A stretch of 64,000 nt of DNA from contig NZ_LRRR01000009.1 in NCBI RefSeq assembly GCF_001691415.1, positions 1 through 64,000 on the forward strand, in the 5' to 3' direction. This stretch comes from Pararhodobacter sp. CCB-MM2 (lineage in GTDB: Bacteria > Pseudomonadota > Alphaproteobacteria > Rhodobacterales > Rhodobacteraceae). Of this stretch, positions 36,192 through 45,595 are shown one piece after another. The notes under the pieces were generated by a model. That model was not told the DNA's origin. It did no database searches and saw nothing but the letters and a program-made list of their open reading frames with translations. A program made the position numbers and the translations under genes. The stretch's first letter is position 1. Every line of letters starts with the position of its first letter.

Positions 36192-37547
36192 ATGGATACG
36201 GAATCGCAACTCGCCCGACTGGGTCTCTTTGACGCGCGCGTGCCGCGCTATACCAGCTATCCGACGGCCCCGCAGTTCTCGGAAGCGGTGGGACCTTCGC
36301 TGTTTCGCCAATGGGTTGGCGCCATCCCCGAGGGCAGCCCCATCTCGCTGTACCTGCATGTGCCGTTTTGCCGGCGCCTGTGCTGGTTCTGCGCCTGCCG
36401 CACGCAGGGCACCTCCAGCGAGGACCCGGTCATCGCCTATGTCGAGACCCTGAAGCAGGAGCTGGCGCTTCTGCGTGACACCCTGCCGCAGGGCGTGACC
36501 CTGTCGCGGCTGCATTGGGGTGGCGGCACGCCGACGCTGATGCCGGCGGCGCAGATGCGCGATCTGGCGGCGGCGATCTTCGATGTGGTGCCGCTGGGCA
36601 AGGGGGCCGAGTTCTCGGTCGAGATCGACCCGAACGAGATCGACGAGGCGCGCCTTGATGCCTTGACCGAGGCCGGGATGAACCGCGCCTCCATCGGGGT
36701 GCAGGATTTCAACCCCGAGATCCAGAAGATCATCGGCCGCGACCAGAGCTACGAGATCACCCGCGCCGCCGTCGAGATGATCCGCGCGCGGGGCGTGCAC
36801 AGCCTCAACGCCGACATCCTCTATGGCCTGCCGAACCAGAGCAACGCGCGGCTGGCGGATTCGGTGCAGAAGCTCTTGTCGCTCTCGCCCGACCGCGTGG
36901 CGCTTTATGGCTATGCGCATGTGCCGTGGATGGCGCGGCGCCAGCAGATGATCCCCTCGGACACCCTGCCCCGGCCGGAAGAACGGCTCGACCTCTTTGC
37001 CACGGCGCAGGAGTTGTTCAACTGGGATGGCTATGTCGACATCGGCATCGACCATTTCGCGCGGCCCTCGGACGGGCTGGCGGTGGCGGCGAAGAACGGC
37101 ACGCTGCGGCGGAATTTCCAAGGCTATACCGACGACACCTCCGAGGTGCTGATCGGGCTGGGCGCCTCGTCGATCTCCAAGTTCCCGCAGGGCTATGCGC
37201 AGATGAACGCGGCGACCTCGGGCTGGGTGAAATCGGTGCGCGAGGGCGAATTCGCCACCAAGCGCGGCCATGCCTTCGGCGGCGAGGACCGCCTGCGCGC
37301 CCGGATCATCGAGGCGCTGATGTGCGATTTCGCCGTCCGGACGGAAGAATTGGTGCGTGACTTCGGCCTGACGCGGGCGCGGGCCGATGCCCTGTTCGCG
37401 CCGGTGGCCGAGAAGTTCGGCTCCTTCGTGCGCCACGATGCGCAGGGCCTGTCGATCCCCGAGGCCGGGCGCCCCCTGACCCGGATGATCGCCACCTGCT
37501 TCGACGCCTATGCCATGGCCAAGACCGGCCACAGCTCGGCCATCTGA
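36192..37547 (+). CDS. hemN: Oxygen-independent coproporphyrinogen III oxidase
   Basis: 451 residues, the radical-SAM enzyme that decarboxylates coproporphyrinogen III without oxygen. The cluster motif reads C60-RRL-C64-WF-C67-A-C69, the CX3CX2CXC form of true HemN rather than HemW; GGGTP, IDPNEID and the C-terminal HemN domain are present. Divergent from fnrL with a shared FNR box. Ribosome-binding site is poor (TTAGGCGA). Confidence 0.96.
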   Translation: MDTESQLARLGLFDARVPRYTSYPTAPQFSEAVGPSLFRQWVGAIPEGSPISLYLHVPFCRRLCWFCACRTQGTSSEDPVIAYVETLKQELALLRDTLPQGVTLSRLHWGGGTPTLMPAAQMRDLAAAIFDVVPLGKGAEFSVEIDPNEIDEARLDALTEAGMNRASIGVQDFNPEIQKIIGRDQSYEITRAAVEMIRARGVHSLNADILYGLPNQSNARLADSVQKLLSLSPDRVALYGYAHVPWMARRQQMIPSDTLPRPEERLDLFATAQELFNWDGYVDIGIDHFARPSDGLAVAAKNGTLRRNFQGYTDDTSEVLIGLGASSISKFPQGYAQMNAATSGWVKSVREGEFATKRGHAFGGEDRLRARIIEALMCDFAVRTEELVRDFGLTRARADALFAPVAEKFGSFVRHDAQGLSIPEAGRPLTRMIATCFDAYAMAKTGHSSAI

Positions 37548-37554
37548 CGAGATC

Positions 37555-37575
37555 GGGGGCCTGCGGGCCCCCTTT
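37555..37575 (+). terminator. Terminator of hemN
   Basis: GGGGGCC - TGCG - GGCCCCC followed by TTT, seven bases after the hemN stop. Confidence 0.8.
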
Positions 37576-37597
37576 CCTTTGCCGGGTCCGGAGGCGG

Positions 37598-38083
37598 TCA
37601 GCCCGCCCGGTTCAGGATCAGGCGCAGGATTCCGTCCGCGTCATAGACCTGCAGCACCGAGCCACCGCCCGTCAGGACATACCGCGCGCTGTCGTTGAGG
37701 GCGGCCATCACCAGCCGTTCGACCTCGGCCGCGTCGCCGTGGCACAGCATCCGGGTGCTGGAAACGCCATCCGTACCCCAACCACGGCCGCCACGGGCCT
37801 CAAGCTGGAACATGATCCGGTTGCACCCGTTCGAGCCAGAGCCATGCCCCTGCGCGTCGATCTGCAACGAGACCTGCGCCAGCGCCGCCGGGTCCAAGCG
37901 CGCGGGCGCGCCGTTCTGCAACAGGGTGCCCAGTTGCCAATGGCCGGCAAAGGGCACGCCCTCGCCGCTGACGGGCGTGATCATGGTGTTGGTCCCCCTT
38001 GTCACCGCCTGCGGCACGAGGACATCGGCGTAGGACGGCAGCGGCAGCGCGATGGCCAGCGTCAGGATCAGCGGTTTCAGCAT
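37598..38083 (-). CDS. Exported META/HslJ-domain protein
   Basis: 161 residues, signal peptide MLKPLILTLAIALPLPSYA then a META domain with the glycine/asparagine signature GSGSNGCNRIMF, paired cysteines and ALNDSARYVL. AAGGAGCAAAAG before the ATG. The family is found in the envelope; molecular role unknown. Confidence 0.82.
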   Translation of the reverse strand: MLKPLILTLAIALPLPSYADVLVPQAVTRGTNTMITPVSGEGVPFAGHWQLGTLLQNGAPARLDPAALAQVSLQIDAQGHGSGSNGCNRIMFQLEARGGRGWGTDGVSSTRMLCHGDAAEVERLVMAALNDSARYVLTGGGSVLQVYDADGILRLILNRAG

Positions 38084-38105
38084 CTTTTGCTCCTTGGCCT
38101 TTCCG

Positions 38106-38192
38106 TCACAGGCCCAATGCGGGCGCGGTGGCGGGAACGATGGCGATGAAGGCACCGAGGATGCCGGCGAGCAGTACGAGAAGCTTGTCCAT
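38106..38192 (-). CDS. 28-residue membrane peptide
   Basis: MDKLLVLLAGILGAFIAIVP followed by ATAPALGL: one continuous hydrophobic helix after a charged start. GGAGGTCATC directly precedes the ATG, and the stop lies 22 bp before the META-protein gene on the same strand, so the two may form an operon. Confidence 0.6.
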   Translation of the reverse strand: MDKLLVLLAGILGAFIAIVPATAPALGL

Positions 38193-38248
38193 GATGACCT
38201 CCGTTGGGGTTACGAAGGTCAGTCGTGCGGGCTGCGGGTTCGGTTCAA

Positions 38249-39010
38249 TCAGGCGCTGACATGCGCCCATTGCCGCAAAGCCTCGCCAAAGGCCGCGAAG
38301 AGGGGCCGCGACACCGGATCCTTGGCCGCGTTGTATTCCGGGTGCCATTGCACCGAAAGCGTGAAGCCCGGCGCATCCTTGACATAGATCGCCTCGGGCG
38401 TGCCGTCGGGGGCGTAGCCGTCGATGACAATGCGCGCGCCGGGGGTTTTGATCCCCTGCCCGTGCAAGGTGTTGGTCATCACCTCGGTCGAGCCCAGCAG
38501 ATGGTGGAACGGCCCGCCCTCGGTGAAGGTGACCTTGTGGCGCAGGGCGAATTTCTCCTCCAGCGTGCCGTCGGGCGGCATGCGGTGGTTCATCCGACCG
38601 GGCAGATCGCGGATCTCAGGATAGAGCGAGCCGCCCATCGCCACGTTCACCTCCTGAAAGCCGCGGCAGACGCCGAGGATCGGCTGGCCTCGCTCCACAC
38701 AGGCGCGGATCAGCGGCAGGGTGATGGCGTCGCGGCAGCGGTCGAAAGTGCCATGCGCGGGGGTTTCGGCCTCGCCGTATTCTTCGGGGTGGACGTTCGG
38801 GCGGCCGCCGGTGAACAGGAAGCCGTCGCAGATCTCCAGCAGCTCGTTCACCGAGACATAGCGCGGGTCGGCGGGTACCAGCAGCGGCGTGGCATCCGAA
38901 ACCTCGGCGATCGCGGCCGAGTTCATCGCCCCTCCGGCATGCACCTGATAGGTTTCGTTCAGAAGGGCGGCGTTGCCGATGACGCCGACAACGGGACGCT
39001 TTCGCGGCAT
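38249..39010 (-). CDS. Class I glutamine-amidotransferase-like hydrolase (peptidase C26, PuuD type)
   Basis: 253 residues starting MPRKRPVVGVIGNAALLNET. The nucleophile elbow GVCRGFQEVNVAMGGSLYPE carries the catalytic Cys, and VQWHPEY the catalytic His. The family hydrolyses gamma-glutamyl compounds such as gamma-glutamyl-GABA; the exact substrate is unknown, and no other polyamine genes are nearby. AGGAA before the ATG. Confidence 0.9.
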   Translation of the reverse strand: MPRKRPVVGVIGNAALLNETYQVHAGGAMNSAAIAEVSDATPLLVPADPRYVSVNELLEICDGFLFTGGRPNVHPEEYGEAETPAHGTFDRCRDAITLPLIRACVERGQPILGVCRGFQEVNVAMGGSLYPEIRDLPGRMNHRMPPDGTLEEKFALRHKVTFTEGGPFHHLLGSTEVMTNTLHGQGIKTPGARIVIDGYAPDGTPEAIYVKDAPGFTLSVQWHPEYNAAKDPVSRPLFAAFGEALRQWAHVSA

Positions 39011-39044
39011 GTTGGTTCCTGCGGATCGCTTCGTTAAGGCAAAC

Positions 39045-41132
39045 CTAGTCCGCGGCTTGCGGGAAGGAAAGAGGCAGGGCCAGAACCGCCGCGTTCCCAT
39101 CCGATTGCCACGCCTCGCCCGAGATCGACAGCCCCTGTTCCGGGCCGCCCGCAGGCGCGACGCCCAACAGAACGGCACCCACAGATTGCAGGTCGCCGGC
39201 CAGTGCCGCGCGTTCGGCGTCCGGATCGGGACCAAGGTCGCCCAGACCCCGGTCGAGGCTGGCCGCGCCCACGAACAGCGTCGCGCCCTCGGCGGTCACG
39301 TAGCGGCTTTGCCAGAAGCGAACGTGGTGATGGGTCTGGGGCGCATCGGCGCTCGCGGGTTTCTCGAACGCCATGTCATGCGGCGCACCGGCCCAGAAAT
39401 AGGGGATCAAGGGCGCGGTGGGGTCTTCAAGACTGCGCCAGGCGCTGAACACGGCGCGAGCCATGTCCGACCAACCGGGCCGTCCCGCGGGTTGCCAGCC
39501 AGCCTGCGCCATGGCCTCGGTCACGGCCTGCGCATCGCGGGCGGCGAGGATCAGGTTCACCGGCTCCAAAGGAGTGCCGATCACCGATTCCGCCTGCGGC
39601 TCGAAATCGCCGGCGCCGACGATCTCCAAGGGCGAGGACAGCGTGACCTGGGGCGGCCCGGCCCAGGGGATGTTTTGCGCCTTGTCGTAGAACACAACGA
39701 TCGACGCTGCATAGAGGCCCAGCGCAAGGGTGACGCCCCCGGCGGCCCATGCCACCGCGCCTTGTCGGGGTTCGGTGCGGGGATGCGTCTCGCGCCACCA
39801 TTCGGCGACGACCACGGCAACCACGACCCACAGCGCCCCCACCAGCCAGCCGTTGAACACGTCGGAGAGGTAGTGCTGGCCCAGCACCAGCCGGCTGCCG
39901 CCGATCAACAGCGCGAACAGCGGCGCCAGCACCAGCGCGACGGTCACCCGGATCAGCCCGGCGCGCCAAAGGACGTAGAAGATCGTGCCCCAGAAGGCGA
40001 CCGAGATCGCCGCGTGGCCGGAGGGGAAGCTGTTGGTGCTTTCGGTGAAGAAGGCGAAGGGCGGACGCTCGCGCTGGAAGATCAGCTTCAGCACGGTGAC
40101 CGAGACCGCATTTCCCACGACCGCGACGACCATCGCCAAGGCCAAGGCCATCCGCCCCCGAGCCGCCAGCGCGATGACGAAGGCCAGCGTCACGGCGGCC
40201 ACGAGGCGCGTGTCACCCAAGGCGGTGATCCATGTCGCCCCGCGCAGAAGGCCCGGCGACCAGAAGGCGTGCAGCAGGTTGGCGACGCGAGTATCCACGG
40301 CGACGATCGGCGCGGCGGTCAGCCAGTCGAAGACAGAGCCGACCCAGATGCCGAAGACATAGACGAAGACGCCGGCTAGCACGGTGACGGGCAGGCCGGT
40401 GAAGACATCCGTCTGGAAGCGGGCGGCGATGAAGGCGCTGCTGCGGGGGTGGCGGTCGATCCAGACGCGGGTGACGGGCATCTGCAGCACCGCGCGCAGC
40501 ACCGCCTGCCCCACCGATTTCACGAAAGGCCCGAGGCGCAGGATGCGTCGCACCAGCCAGACGAGGCCCACGACCAGCACCAAGACCACGCCGACCACCA
40601 GCGCAACCCGGCCCGCCAAGGGCCCCAGCCGGGTCAGCGCATCGCCCAGCACATAGCCCAGCGCGACGTGGAAGACGGCATAGGGGATCGCCGCCGCGAT
40701 GGACCAGGGCAGGAACCGGCGATGCTCCATTCCCGCCATCGCCGCGGCCATCGGCACCAGCCCGCTGACCGGCCCCAGAAAGCGACCGATCACCAAGGCC
40801 AGCCCGCCGCGCTCCTCGAACAGGCGGGTGGCACGTTGGTAGGCGCGGGATTGCTCCAGCCGGCCCTGCAGCCCCCGTTTGGCCAGCCGCCCGGTCCAAT
40901 AGCCCAGCTCGGACCCGGCGATCGAGCCCAGCGCCACCAGCGCCATCAGCGGCATCAGCTTGACGACGCCTTGCTGGGCAAGGATCCCGCCCGCATCGAC
41001 GATGAGCGAGCCGGGCACGAACACGCCGGTGACGAACCATCCCTCCAGCATCGCCGCCAGCGCGATCACCGCATAGGTCAGCGAGCCGAGTTCGGCGAGG
41101 GCGGGCAGGATCTGGTCGGCAGCGGGGAACAT
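39045..41132 (-). CDS. DedA-PAP2 fusion membrane protein with LssY-like C-terminus
   Basis: 695 residues in three parts. Residues 1-200: DedA/SNARE-associated family (VFVPGSLIVDAGGILAQQG, GRFLGPVSGLVP), putative lipid scramblases. Residues about 255-445: PAP2 phosphatase with K349-to-RP357, SFPSGH (368-373) and GSRLVLGQHYLSD (His420, Asp424), all catalytic residues intact. Residues about 490-695: a soluble domain like the C-terminal part of LssY. Likely dephosphorylates a polyprenyl or lipid phosphate and perhaps moves it. Weak ribosome-binding site. Confidence 0.88.
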   Translation of the reverse strand: MFPAADQILPALAELGSLTYAVIALAAMLEGWFVTGVFVPGSLIVDAGGILAQQGVVKLMPLMALVALGSIAGSELGYWTGRLAKRGLQGRLEQSRAYQRATRLFEERGGLALVIGRFLGPVSGLVPMAAAMAGMEHRRFLPWSIAAAIPYAVFHVALGYVLGDALTRLGPLAGRVALVVGVVLVLVVGLVWLVRRILRLGPFVKSVGQAVLRAVLQMPVTRVWIDRHPRSSAFIAARFQTDVFTGLPVTVLAGVFVYVFGIWVGSVFDWLTAAPIVAVDTRVANLLHAFWSPGLLRGATWITALGDTRLVAAVTLAFVIALAARGRMALALAMVVAVVGNAVSVTVLKLIFQRERPPFAFFTESTNSFPSGHAAISVAFWGTIFYVLWRAGLIRVTVALVLAPLFALLIGGSRLVLGQHYLSDVFNGWLVGALWVVVAVVVAEWWRETHPRTEPRQGAVAWAAGGVTLALGLYAASIVVFYDKAQNIPWAGPPQVTLSSPLEIVGAGDFEPQAESVIGTPLEPVNLILAARDAQAVTEAMAQAGWQPAGRPGWSDMARAVFSAWRSLEDPTAPLIPYFWAGAPHDMAFEKPASADAPQTHHHVRFWQSRYVTAEGATLFVGAASLDRGLGDLGPDPDAERAALAGDLQSVGAVLLGVAPAGGPEQGLSISGEAWQSDGNAAVLALPLSFPQAAD

Positions 41133-41149
41133 TCCCGGCTAAGTGGGGC

Positions 41150-41575
41150 TCAGCCCTCGGCTTTCAAGCCGGCGGCCTCGGCCCCGGCGATGCCGGCCAG
41201 CGCGTCATTGTCCGAGGTGTCGCCGCTGATGCCGACCGCGCCCACCAGCGCGCCCGAGGCATCGCGCAGCAGCACGCCACCAGCCACCGGCACCAGCTTG
41301 CCGTCGAAGGCCCCGCCGGCGGCGGCGATGAAATGCGGACGTTCCACGGCCATGTCCCCCAGCTTGCGGCTGGGCACACCCATCATCACCGCACCATGGG
41401 CCTTGCCGAACGCGATGTTGAAGCGGCCAGAGGGCGAGCCATCCTCACGCTCGAAGGCCAGCACATGGCCGCCGGCATCCAGCACCACGACCGACAGCGG
41501 TTTCATCCCGGCCTCGCGGCCCTTGGCACGGGCGGTGGCAATGATGGTGCGGGCTTGGTCAAGGGTCAGGGTCAT
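41150..41575 (-). CDS. GlcG/HbpS family haem-binding-like protein
   Basis: 141 residues: MTLTLDQARTIIATARAKG then SVVVLDAGGHVLAFEREDGS, PHFIAAAGG and PVAGGVLLRD, ending GISGDTSDNDALAGIAGAEA. This is the full DUF336 fold. Homologues bind haem (HbpS) or are encoded in glycolate loci (GlcG). GGAGGAG before the ATG. No signal peptide. Confidence 0.92.
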   Translation of the reverse strand: MTLTLDQARTIIATARAKGREAGMKPLSVVVLDAGGHVLAFEREDGSPSGRFNIAFGKAHGAVMMGVPSRKLGDMAVERPHFIAAAGGAFDGKLVPVAGGVLLRDASGALVGAVGISGDTSDNDALAGIAGAEAAGLKAEG

Positions 41576-41612
41576 GGGAACTCCTCCAGTTCTATGATCG
41601 GTGGGGTGGGCC

Positions 41613-42665
41613 TCAGCGCGGGGCCGAGGCCTCGTGCAGGAAGGCGACGCTGGCGGCGATGATCGCGCGATGGGCGGCGTCCCGTGCCTCGGCGGAGCCC
41701 GCGCAGAGGGCGGCATTGGCCCCGTCGGACGCAAGGATCCCTGGCCCGGCCTCCGTGCACAGCGCGAAGCCATCGCCGGCGCTTGCTTCGGGCAGGGCGA
41801 CGAGGGCCAGCCCCTCGGGCAGGTCGGACGCCCCGGCGAGGGGTTCGGTGCCCAGCGTCACCACCAAAGCCGGGCGGGCGCTGGCGTCGGGCGCGGTGAG
41901 GACCGGCAAGAATTCGGGCGCGATGGCCACGGCGGCACGGATGCGGGGATCACGACGGTCGGCTTCCAGCGCGGCATGTTCGGCCCCGTCCGGCGACACG
42001 CCCGCCGCATTGAGCCAGCCGCAATCGGGATTGCCCTGTCCCGGCTGGATGCAGGATTGGCGATAGCCATCCGGCCTTGTGCCGAAGCCCGCCAGCGCCA
42101 AGGTCGCGGTGCCCCCCAGCGCAAAGCCGACGGCGTAGACCTGTTGCGGGTCGATCTTCTCAGCCCATTGCGGATGCGCCAGCAGGCGATTCAACGCGCG
42201 GGTCAGGTCGGCGGGGCGGTGCCAGATTTCGTCAAGCGCCGCGCGGGCGTTGGCGGGACGCGGGGCGTTGACCTCGACCGCCAAATAGCCGGCACGGGCC
42301 AGCCCGGCCGAGAGCCACGCGCCGCTATCTTCGGCCGAGCGCAGACCGCCATGCGAGATGAGGACCACGGGCAACCGCCCGTCCGCCGCCGGCAGGCGCG
42401 GGGCGGCGCCGGGAATGGCGCGGGTGGCGCGGAACACGGCATTGCCGGCGAAATCGGCCTCGGTGCCGGGTTCGGCGGGGAACCACAACGTCAGGGACAG
42501 CGCCCGCGCATTGTCCCCCGCGCCGGGGATATCGAGAGCGAAGATGCCCGGCGTCTGTGTGGACATCGGCGGCGGCGTACCGACCCCATGTTCGGCCTGT
42601 GCAGGCAGCGCGAGGGTCAGCCCCGCCAGCGTCAGGAAGACAGCCGCCAAACCGTTGATTTTCAT
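41613..42665 (-). CDS. Exported dienelactone-hydrolase-like protein lacking the catalytic triad
   Basis: 350 residues, signal peptide ending ALPAQA. The alpha/beta hydrolase core is recognisable (LPVVLISHGGLRSAEDS, WAEKIDPQQVYAVGFALGG), but the nucleophile position in GFALGG is Ala182 (GCG) instead of Ser. The usual Asp and His loops read TLGTEPLAG and EASAGDGFALC, without a histidine. The protein is therefore probably not an esterase. AAGAGGCG before the ATG; reading frame intact, so it is not a pseudogene. Confidence 0.8.
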   Translation of the reverse strand: MKINGLAAVFLTLAGLTLALPAQAEHGVGTPPPMSTQTPGIFALDIPGAGDNARALSLTLWFPAEPGTEADFAGNAVFRATRAIPGAAPRLPAADGRLPVVLISHGGLRSAEDSGAWLSAGLARAGYLAVEVNAPRPANARAALDEIWHRPADLTRALNRLLAHPQWAEKIDPQQVYAVGFALGGTATLALAGFGTRPDGYRQSCIQPGQGNPDCGWLNAAGVSPDGAEHAALEADRRDPRIRAAVAIAPEFLPVLTAPDASARPALVVTLGTEPLAGASDLPEGLALVALPEASAGDGFALCTEAGPGILASDGANAALCAGSAEARDAAHRAIIAASVAFLHEASAPR

Positions 42666-42757
42666 GGTCGCCTCTTCCCCCAACTCTGCCTAAGCCGGCA
42701 TGCACCGGCGCTCGGTGGCGCGCATCATGCGTCGGCGCCCCTGCCCCGGCAAGCCGA

Positions 42758-42784
42758 AAGGCCCCGTTCCGGGAACGGGGCCTT
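42758..42784 (-). terminator. Terminator of glcB
   Basis: Perfect inverted repeat of 13 bp, AAGGCCCCGTTCC / GGAACGGGGCCTT around one base, 29 bp after the glcB stop, followed on the minus strand by TTTCGG. Confidence 0.8.
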
Positions 42785-42813
42785 GTCATTCTCGCGCGGT
42801 CGTGAAGGCCAGG

Positions 42814-44973
42814 TCAGGCCTGCGACGCTTTCAGCTCGAGCCGACGGCGGTGCAGCACCGGTTCGGTATAGCCCGAGGGCTGGACGCGACCCTTGAACAC
42901 CAGATCGCAGGCAGCCTGGAAAGCGATCCCGTCAAAGCCCGGCGCCATCGGCGTGTACTCGGCATCGCCCTCGTTCTGACGGTCCACCACGGCGGCCATC
43001 TTCTGCATCGCGGCCATCACCTGCGCCTCGGACACGACGCCATGGTGCAGCCAGTTGGCCAAGGCTTGCGAGGAGATCCGGCAGGTCGCGCGGTCCTCCA
43101 TCAGGCCGACGTCATGGATGTCCGGCACTTTCGAGCAACCGACGCCCTGATCGACCCAGCGCACGACGTACCCGAGGATCCCCTGCGCGTTGTTCTCCAG
43201 CTCGGAGGCGATTTCCTCGTCCGACCAGTTCACGCCCTGCGCGACCGGGATCGTCAGCAGATCGGCCAGCGTGCCGCGCGCACCACCGGCGGCGATCTCG
43301 TCCTGCCGTGCCAGCACGTCGACCTGATGGTAATGCGTGGCATGCAGCGTCGCCGCGGTCGGCGAGGGCACCCAGGCGCAGGTCGCGCCCGCCTTGGGAT
43401 GGCCGATCTTCTGCACCAGCATGTCCGCCATCCGGTCCGGCATCGCCCACATGCCCTTGCCGATCTGCGCATGGCCCTTCAGCCCGCAGGCAAGGCCGAT
43501 ATCGACATTGCGATCCTCATACGAGGTGATCCAGGGCTGCGATTTCATGTCGCCCTTGCGGATCATCGGGCCGGCTTCCATCGAGGTATGGATCTCGTCG
43601 CCGGTGCGGTCGAGGAAGCCCGTGTTGATGAAGGCCACCCGGTTCTTCGCCGCGCGGATGCATTCCTTGAGGTTGGCCGAGGTGCGGCGCTCCTCGTCCA
43701 TGATGCCCAGCTTGACGGTGTTCGCCGGCAGGCCCAGCGCCTGTTCCACGCGGGTGAAGATCTCGTCGGCGAAGGCGACTTCCTCAGGCCCGTGCATCTT
43801 CGGCTTCACCACATAGACCGAGCCGTGGTGCGAGTTGCGCGCGCCCTCGGTCTTCTGCAGGTCGTGCATCGCGCAGAGCGTGGTCACCAGCGCGTCGAGC
43901 AGGCCCTCACCGGCCTCGCGCCCCTCGGCATCCAGCACGGCGGGGTTGGTCATCAGGTGGCCCACGTTGCGCACCAGCATCAGCGCCCGGCATTTCACCG
44001 TCAGCGGCGTGCCCGAGGGCGTCTGGTAGGTGAAATCGTCATAGAGCTTGCGGGTGGTGGTCTTGCCGCCCTTCGTGACCTCCTCGGTCAGATCGCCCTT
44101 CATCAGGCCCAGCCAATTGCCCCAGGCGAGGACCTTGTCCTCGGCATCGACCGCGGCGACCGAATCCTCGCAATCCATGATCGCCGAGATCGCGGCTTCC
44201 AGCGCCACGTCGCTCAGGCCAAAGGGATCGTCCTTGCCGATCTGGTGCTCGGGATTGATCAGCAGCTCCAGCCGCAGCGCGTTCTTCTGCAGCAGGTATT
44301 GCGTCCAGCCGTCATTCTCGGCCCAACCGAGGAATTGCGCGGGGTCGGCGAGGCCGGTCTGACCCTTCGCCGTGCTCGCAACCAGCGCGCCCTCGGTGAC
44401 GGTGAGGCCGGTGACCTCGTCCCATTTGGCGCCGTTCAGCGGCACGGCCTTGTCGAGATGGGCCTTGGCCCAAGCAACAACCCGCGCGCCCCGGGCGGCG
44501 TCATAGCCCTTGCCCGAAGGCAGGTCGCCCAGCGCATCGGTACCGTAGAGCGCATCATAGAGGCTGCCCCAGCGCGCATTCGCCGCGTTCAGCGCATAGC
44601 GCGCGTTCATCACCGGCACGACCAGCTGCGGGCCGGGCTGGGCGGCGATCTCAGGATCGATGCCCGAGGTCTCGATGGTGAAATCCGGGCCTTCCGGGAC
44701 CAGATAGCCGATCTCGCGCAGGAAGGCGCTGTATTCGGCGGCGTCGATCGCCTGACCGCGACGGGCGACATGCCAAGCGTCGATCTGTGCCTGGATCTGC
44801 TCTCGCTTCTCCAGCAGGGCGCGGTTCTTCGGGCCAAGGTCATTCACCAGACCGGCCAGCGCCGACCAGAAGGTCCCGGCCGAGACGCCGGTGCCCGGCA
44901 GCGCCTGCCCTTCGATGAAATCCACCATGCGCGCGTCGACCTGAAGACCCGCTTTCTCGATCCGCTGAACCAT
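42814..44973 (-). CDS. glcB: Malate synthase G
   Basis: 719 residues, the usual G-isoform length. Condenses glyoxylate and acetyl-CoA to malate in the glyoxylate route. Recognisable blocks are [40 protein letters not shown] (Mg-binding acidic residues), [19 protein letters not shown] and the C-terminal [11 protein letters not shown]. No isocitrate lyase in the window. Starts at the ATG before VQRIEKAG. Confidence 0.97.
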   Translation of the reverse strand: MVQRIEKAGLQVDARMVDFIEGQALPGTGVSAGTFWSALAGLVNDLGPKNRALLEKREQIQAQIDAWHVARRGQAIDAAEYSAFLREIGYLVPEGPDFTIETSGIDPEIAAQPGPQLVVPVMNARYALNAANARWGSLYDALYGTDALGDLPSGKGYDAARGARVVAWAKAHLDKAVPLNGAKWDEVTGLTVTEGALVASTAKGQTGLADPAQFLGWAENDGWTQYLLQKNALRLELLINPEHQIGKDDPFGLSDVALEAAISAIMDCEDSVAAVDAEDKVLAWGNWLGLMKGDLTEEVTKGGKTTTRKLYDDFTYQTPSGTPLTVKCRALMLVRNVGHLMTNPAVLDAEGREAGEGLLDALVTTLCAMHDLQKTEGARNSHHGSVYVVKPKMHGPEEVAFADEIFTRVEQALGLPANTVKLGIMDEERRTSANLKECIRAAKNRVAFINTGFLDRTGDEIHTSMEAGPMIRKGDMKSQPWITSYEDRNVDIGLACGLKGHAQIGKGMWAMPDRMADMLVQKIGHPKAGATCAWVPSPTAATLHATHYHQVDVLARQDEIAAGGARGTLADLLTIPVAQGVNWSDEEIASELENNAQGILGYVVRWVDQGVGCSKVPDIHDVGLMEDRATCRISSQALANWLHHGVVSEAQVMAAMQKMAAVVDRQNEGDAEYTPMAPGFDGIAFQAACDLVFKGRVQPSGYTEPVLHRRRLELKASQA

Positions 44974-45082
44974 GTCCGCTTCCCTTCCCAAAGGGCCGCG
45001 CGGCCCGTGTTTCTTCGGCTGATCTTGGAAATATGGAGAAAAGTTTCCGATAGGCAACACGGAATGCCGTTGTATTCCACGC

Positions 45083-45109
45083 TTCCGGCAACAGGATTTT
45101 CAGCCGGAA
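45083..45109. promoter_or_regulatory. Inverted repeat TTCCGGC-N13-GCCGGAA between glcB and the ArsR operon
   Basis: Perfect 7-bp arms, 110 bp before glcB and 82 bp before the VOC gene. Candidate operator for either direction; regulator unknown. Confidence 0.4.
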
Positions 45110-45112
45110 ATT

Positions 45113-45130
45113 GTTAGTCTTTCACCTAAC
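45113..45130. promoter_or_regulatory. Operator 1, GTTAG-N8-CTAAC
   Basis: GTTAGTCTTTCACCTAAC, a perfect 5-bp inverted repeat around 8 bp. An identical-architecture site lies 45 bp downstream (45158). Both stand before an operon that contains an ArsR-type repressor, the expected autoregulatory operator. Confidence 0.75.
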
Positions 45131-45157
45131 TTTTACTTGCGCGACTCACGCGAGATA

Positions 45158-45175
45158 GTTAGCCATATTCCTAAC
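45158..45175. promoter_or_regulatory. Operator 2, GTTAG-N8-CTAAC
   Basis: GTTAGCCATATTCCTAAC; ends immediately before the AAAGGAG ribosome-binding site of the VOC gene, so binding would block transcription. Confidence 0.75.
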
Positions 45176-45190
45176 CAAAGGAGAGCGACC

Positions 45191-45595
45191 ATGCCCCGGA
45201 TGATCTTTGTGAACCTCGCCGTCGCCGATCTGCCCGCCTCGATGGCGTTCTGGCGCGCGCTGGGGTTCGACTTCAACCTCGACTACACCGACGAGACCGC
45301 CGCCTGCCTCGTGTTCTCGGACACGATCTTCGCGATGATCATGACGCATGACAAGTTTCGCGGCTTCGCGCAGCGGGAACCCGCCGACACCAAGACCCAC
45401 CGCGAGGCGCTGATGGCCCTGTCGATGGACAGCCGTGAAGACGTCGACCGCATCGTCGAGGCCGCGATCCAGCACGGCGGCGCCGCGCATGGCGAGGCCG
45501 TCGACCACGGCTTCATGTACTACCGCCCCTTCACCGACCTCGACGGCCATGTCTGGGAACTGACCTATTTCCCGGCCCAGCCCGACGCCGCATGA
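45191..45595 (+). CDS. VOC-superfamily protein, first gene of the ArsR operon
   Basis: 134 residues: MPRMIFVNLAVADLPASMAF then FWRALGFDFN, ending DLDGHVWELTYF. Single vicinal-oxygen-chelate protein; the final HVWEL supplies the usual glutamate ligand. AAAGGAGAGCGACC precedes the ATG. Its stop overlaps the ArsR start as ATGA. Possible roles are binding or modifying a hydrophobic or reactive compound; substrate unknown. Confidence 0.88.
   Translation: MPRMIFVNLAVADLPASMAFWRALGFDFNLDYTDETAACLVFSDTIFAMIMTHDKFRGFAQREPADTKTHREALMALSMDSREDVDRIVEAAIQHGGAAHGEAVDHGFMYYRPFTDLDGHVWELTYFPAQPDAA

Noticed and set aside
36192..37547. HemW instead of HemN
   Set aside because: The fourth cysteine of the CX3CX2CXC motif (Cys69) and the FNR-controlled promoter support HemN.
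41613..42665. Pseudogene call for the triad-less hydrolase
   Set aside because: Frame, signal peptide, length and ribosome-binding site are all intact.
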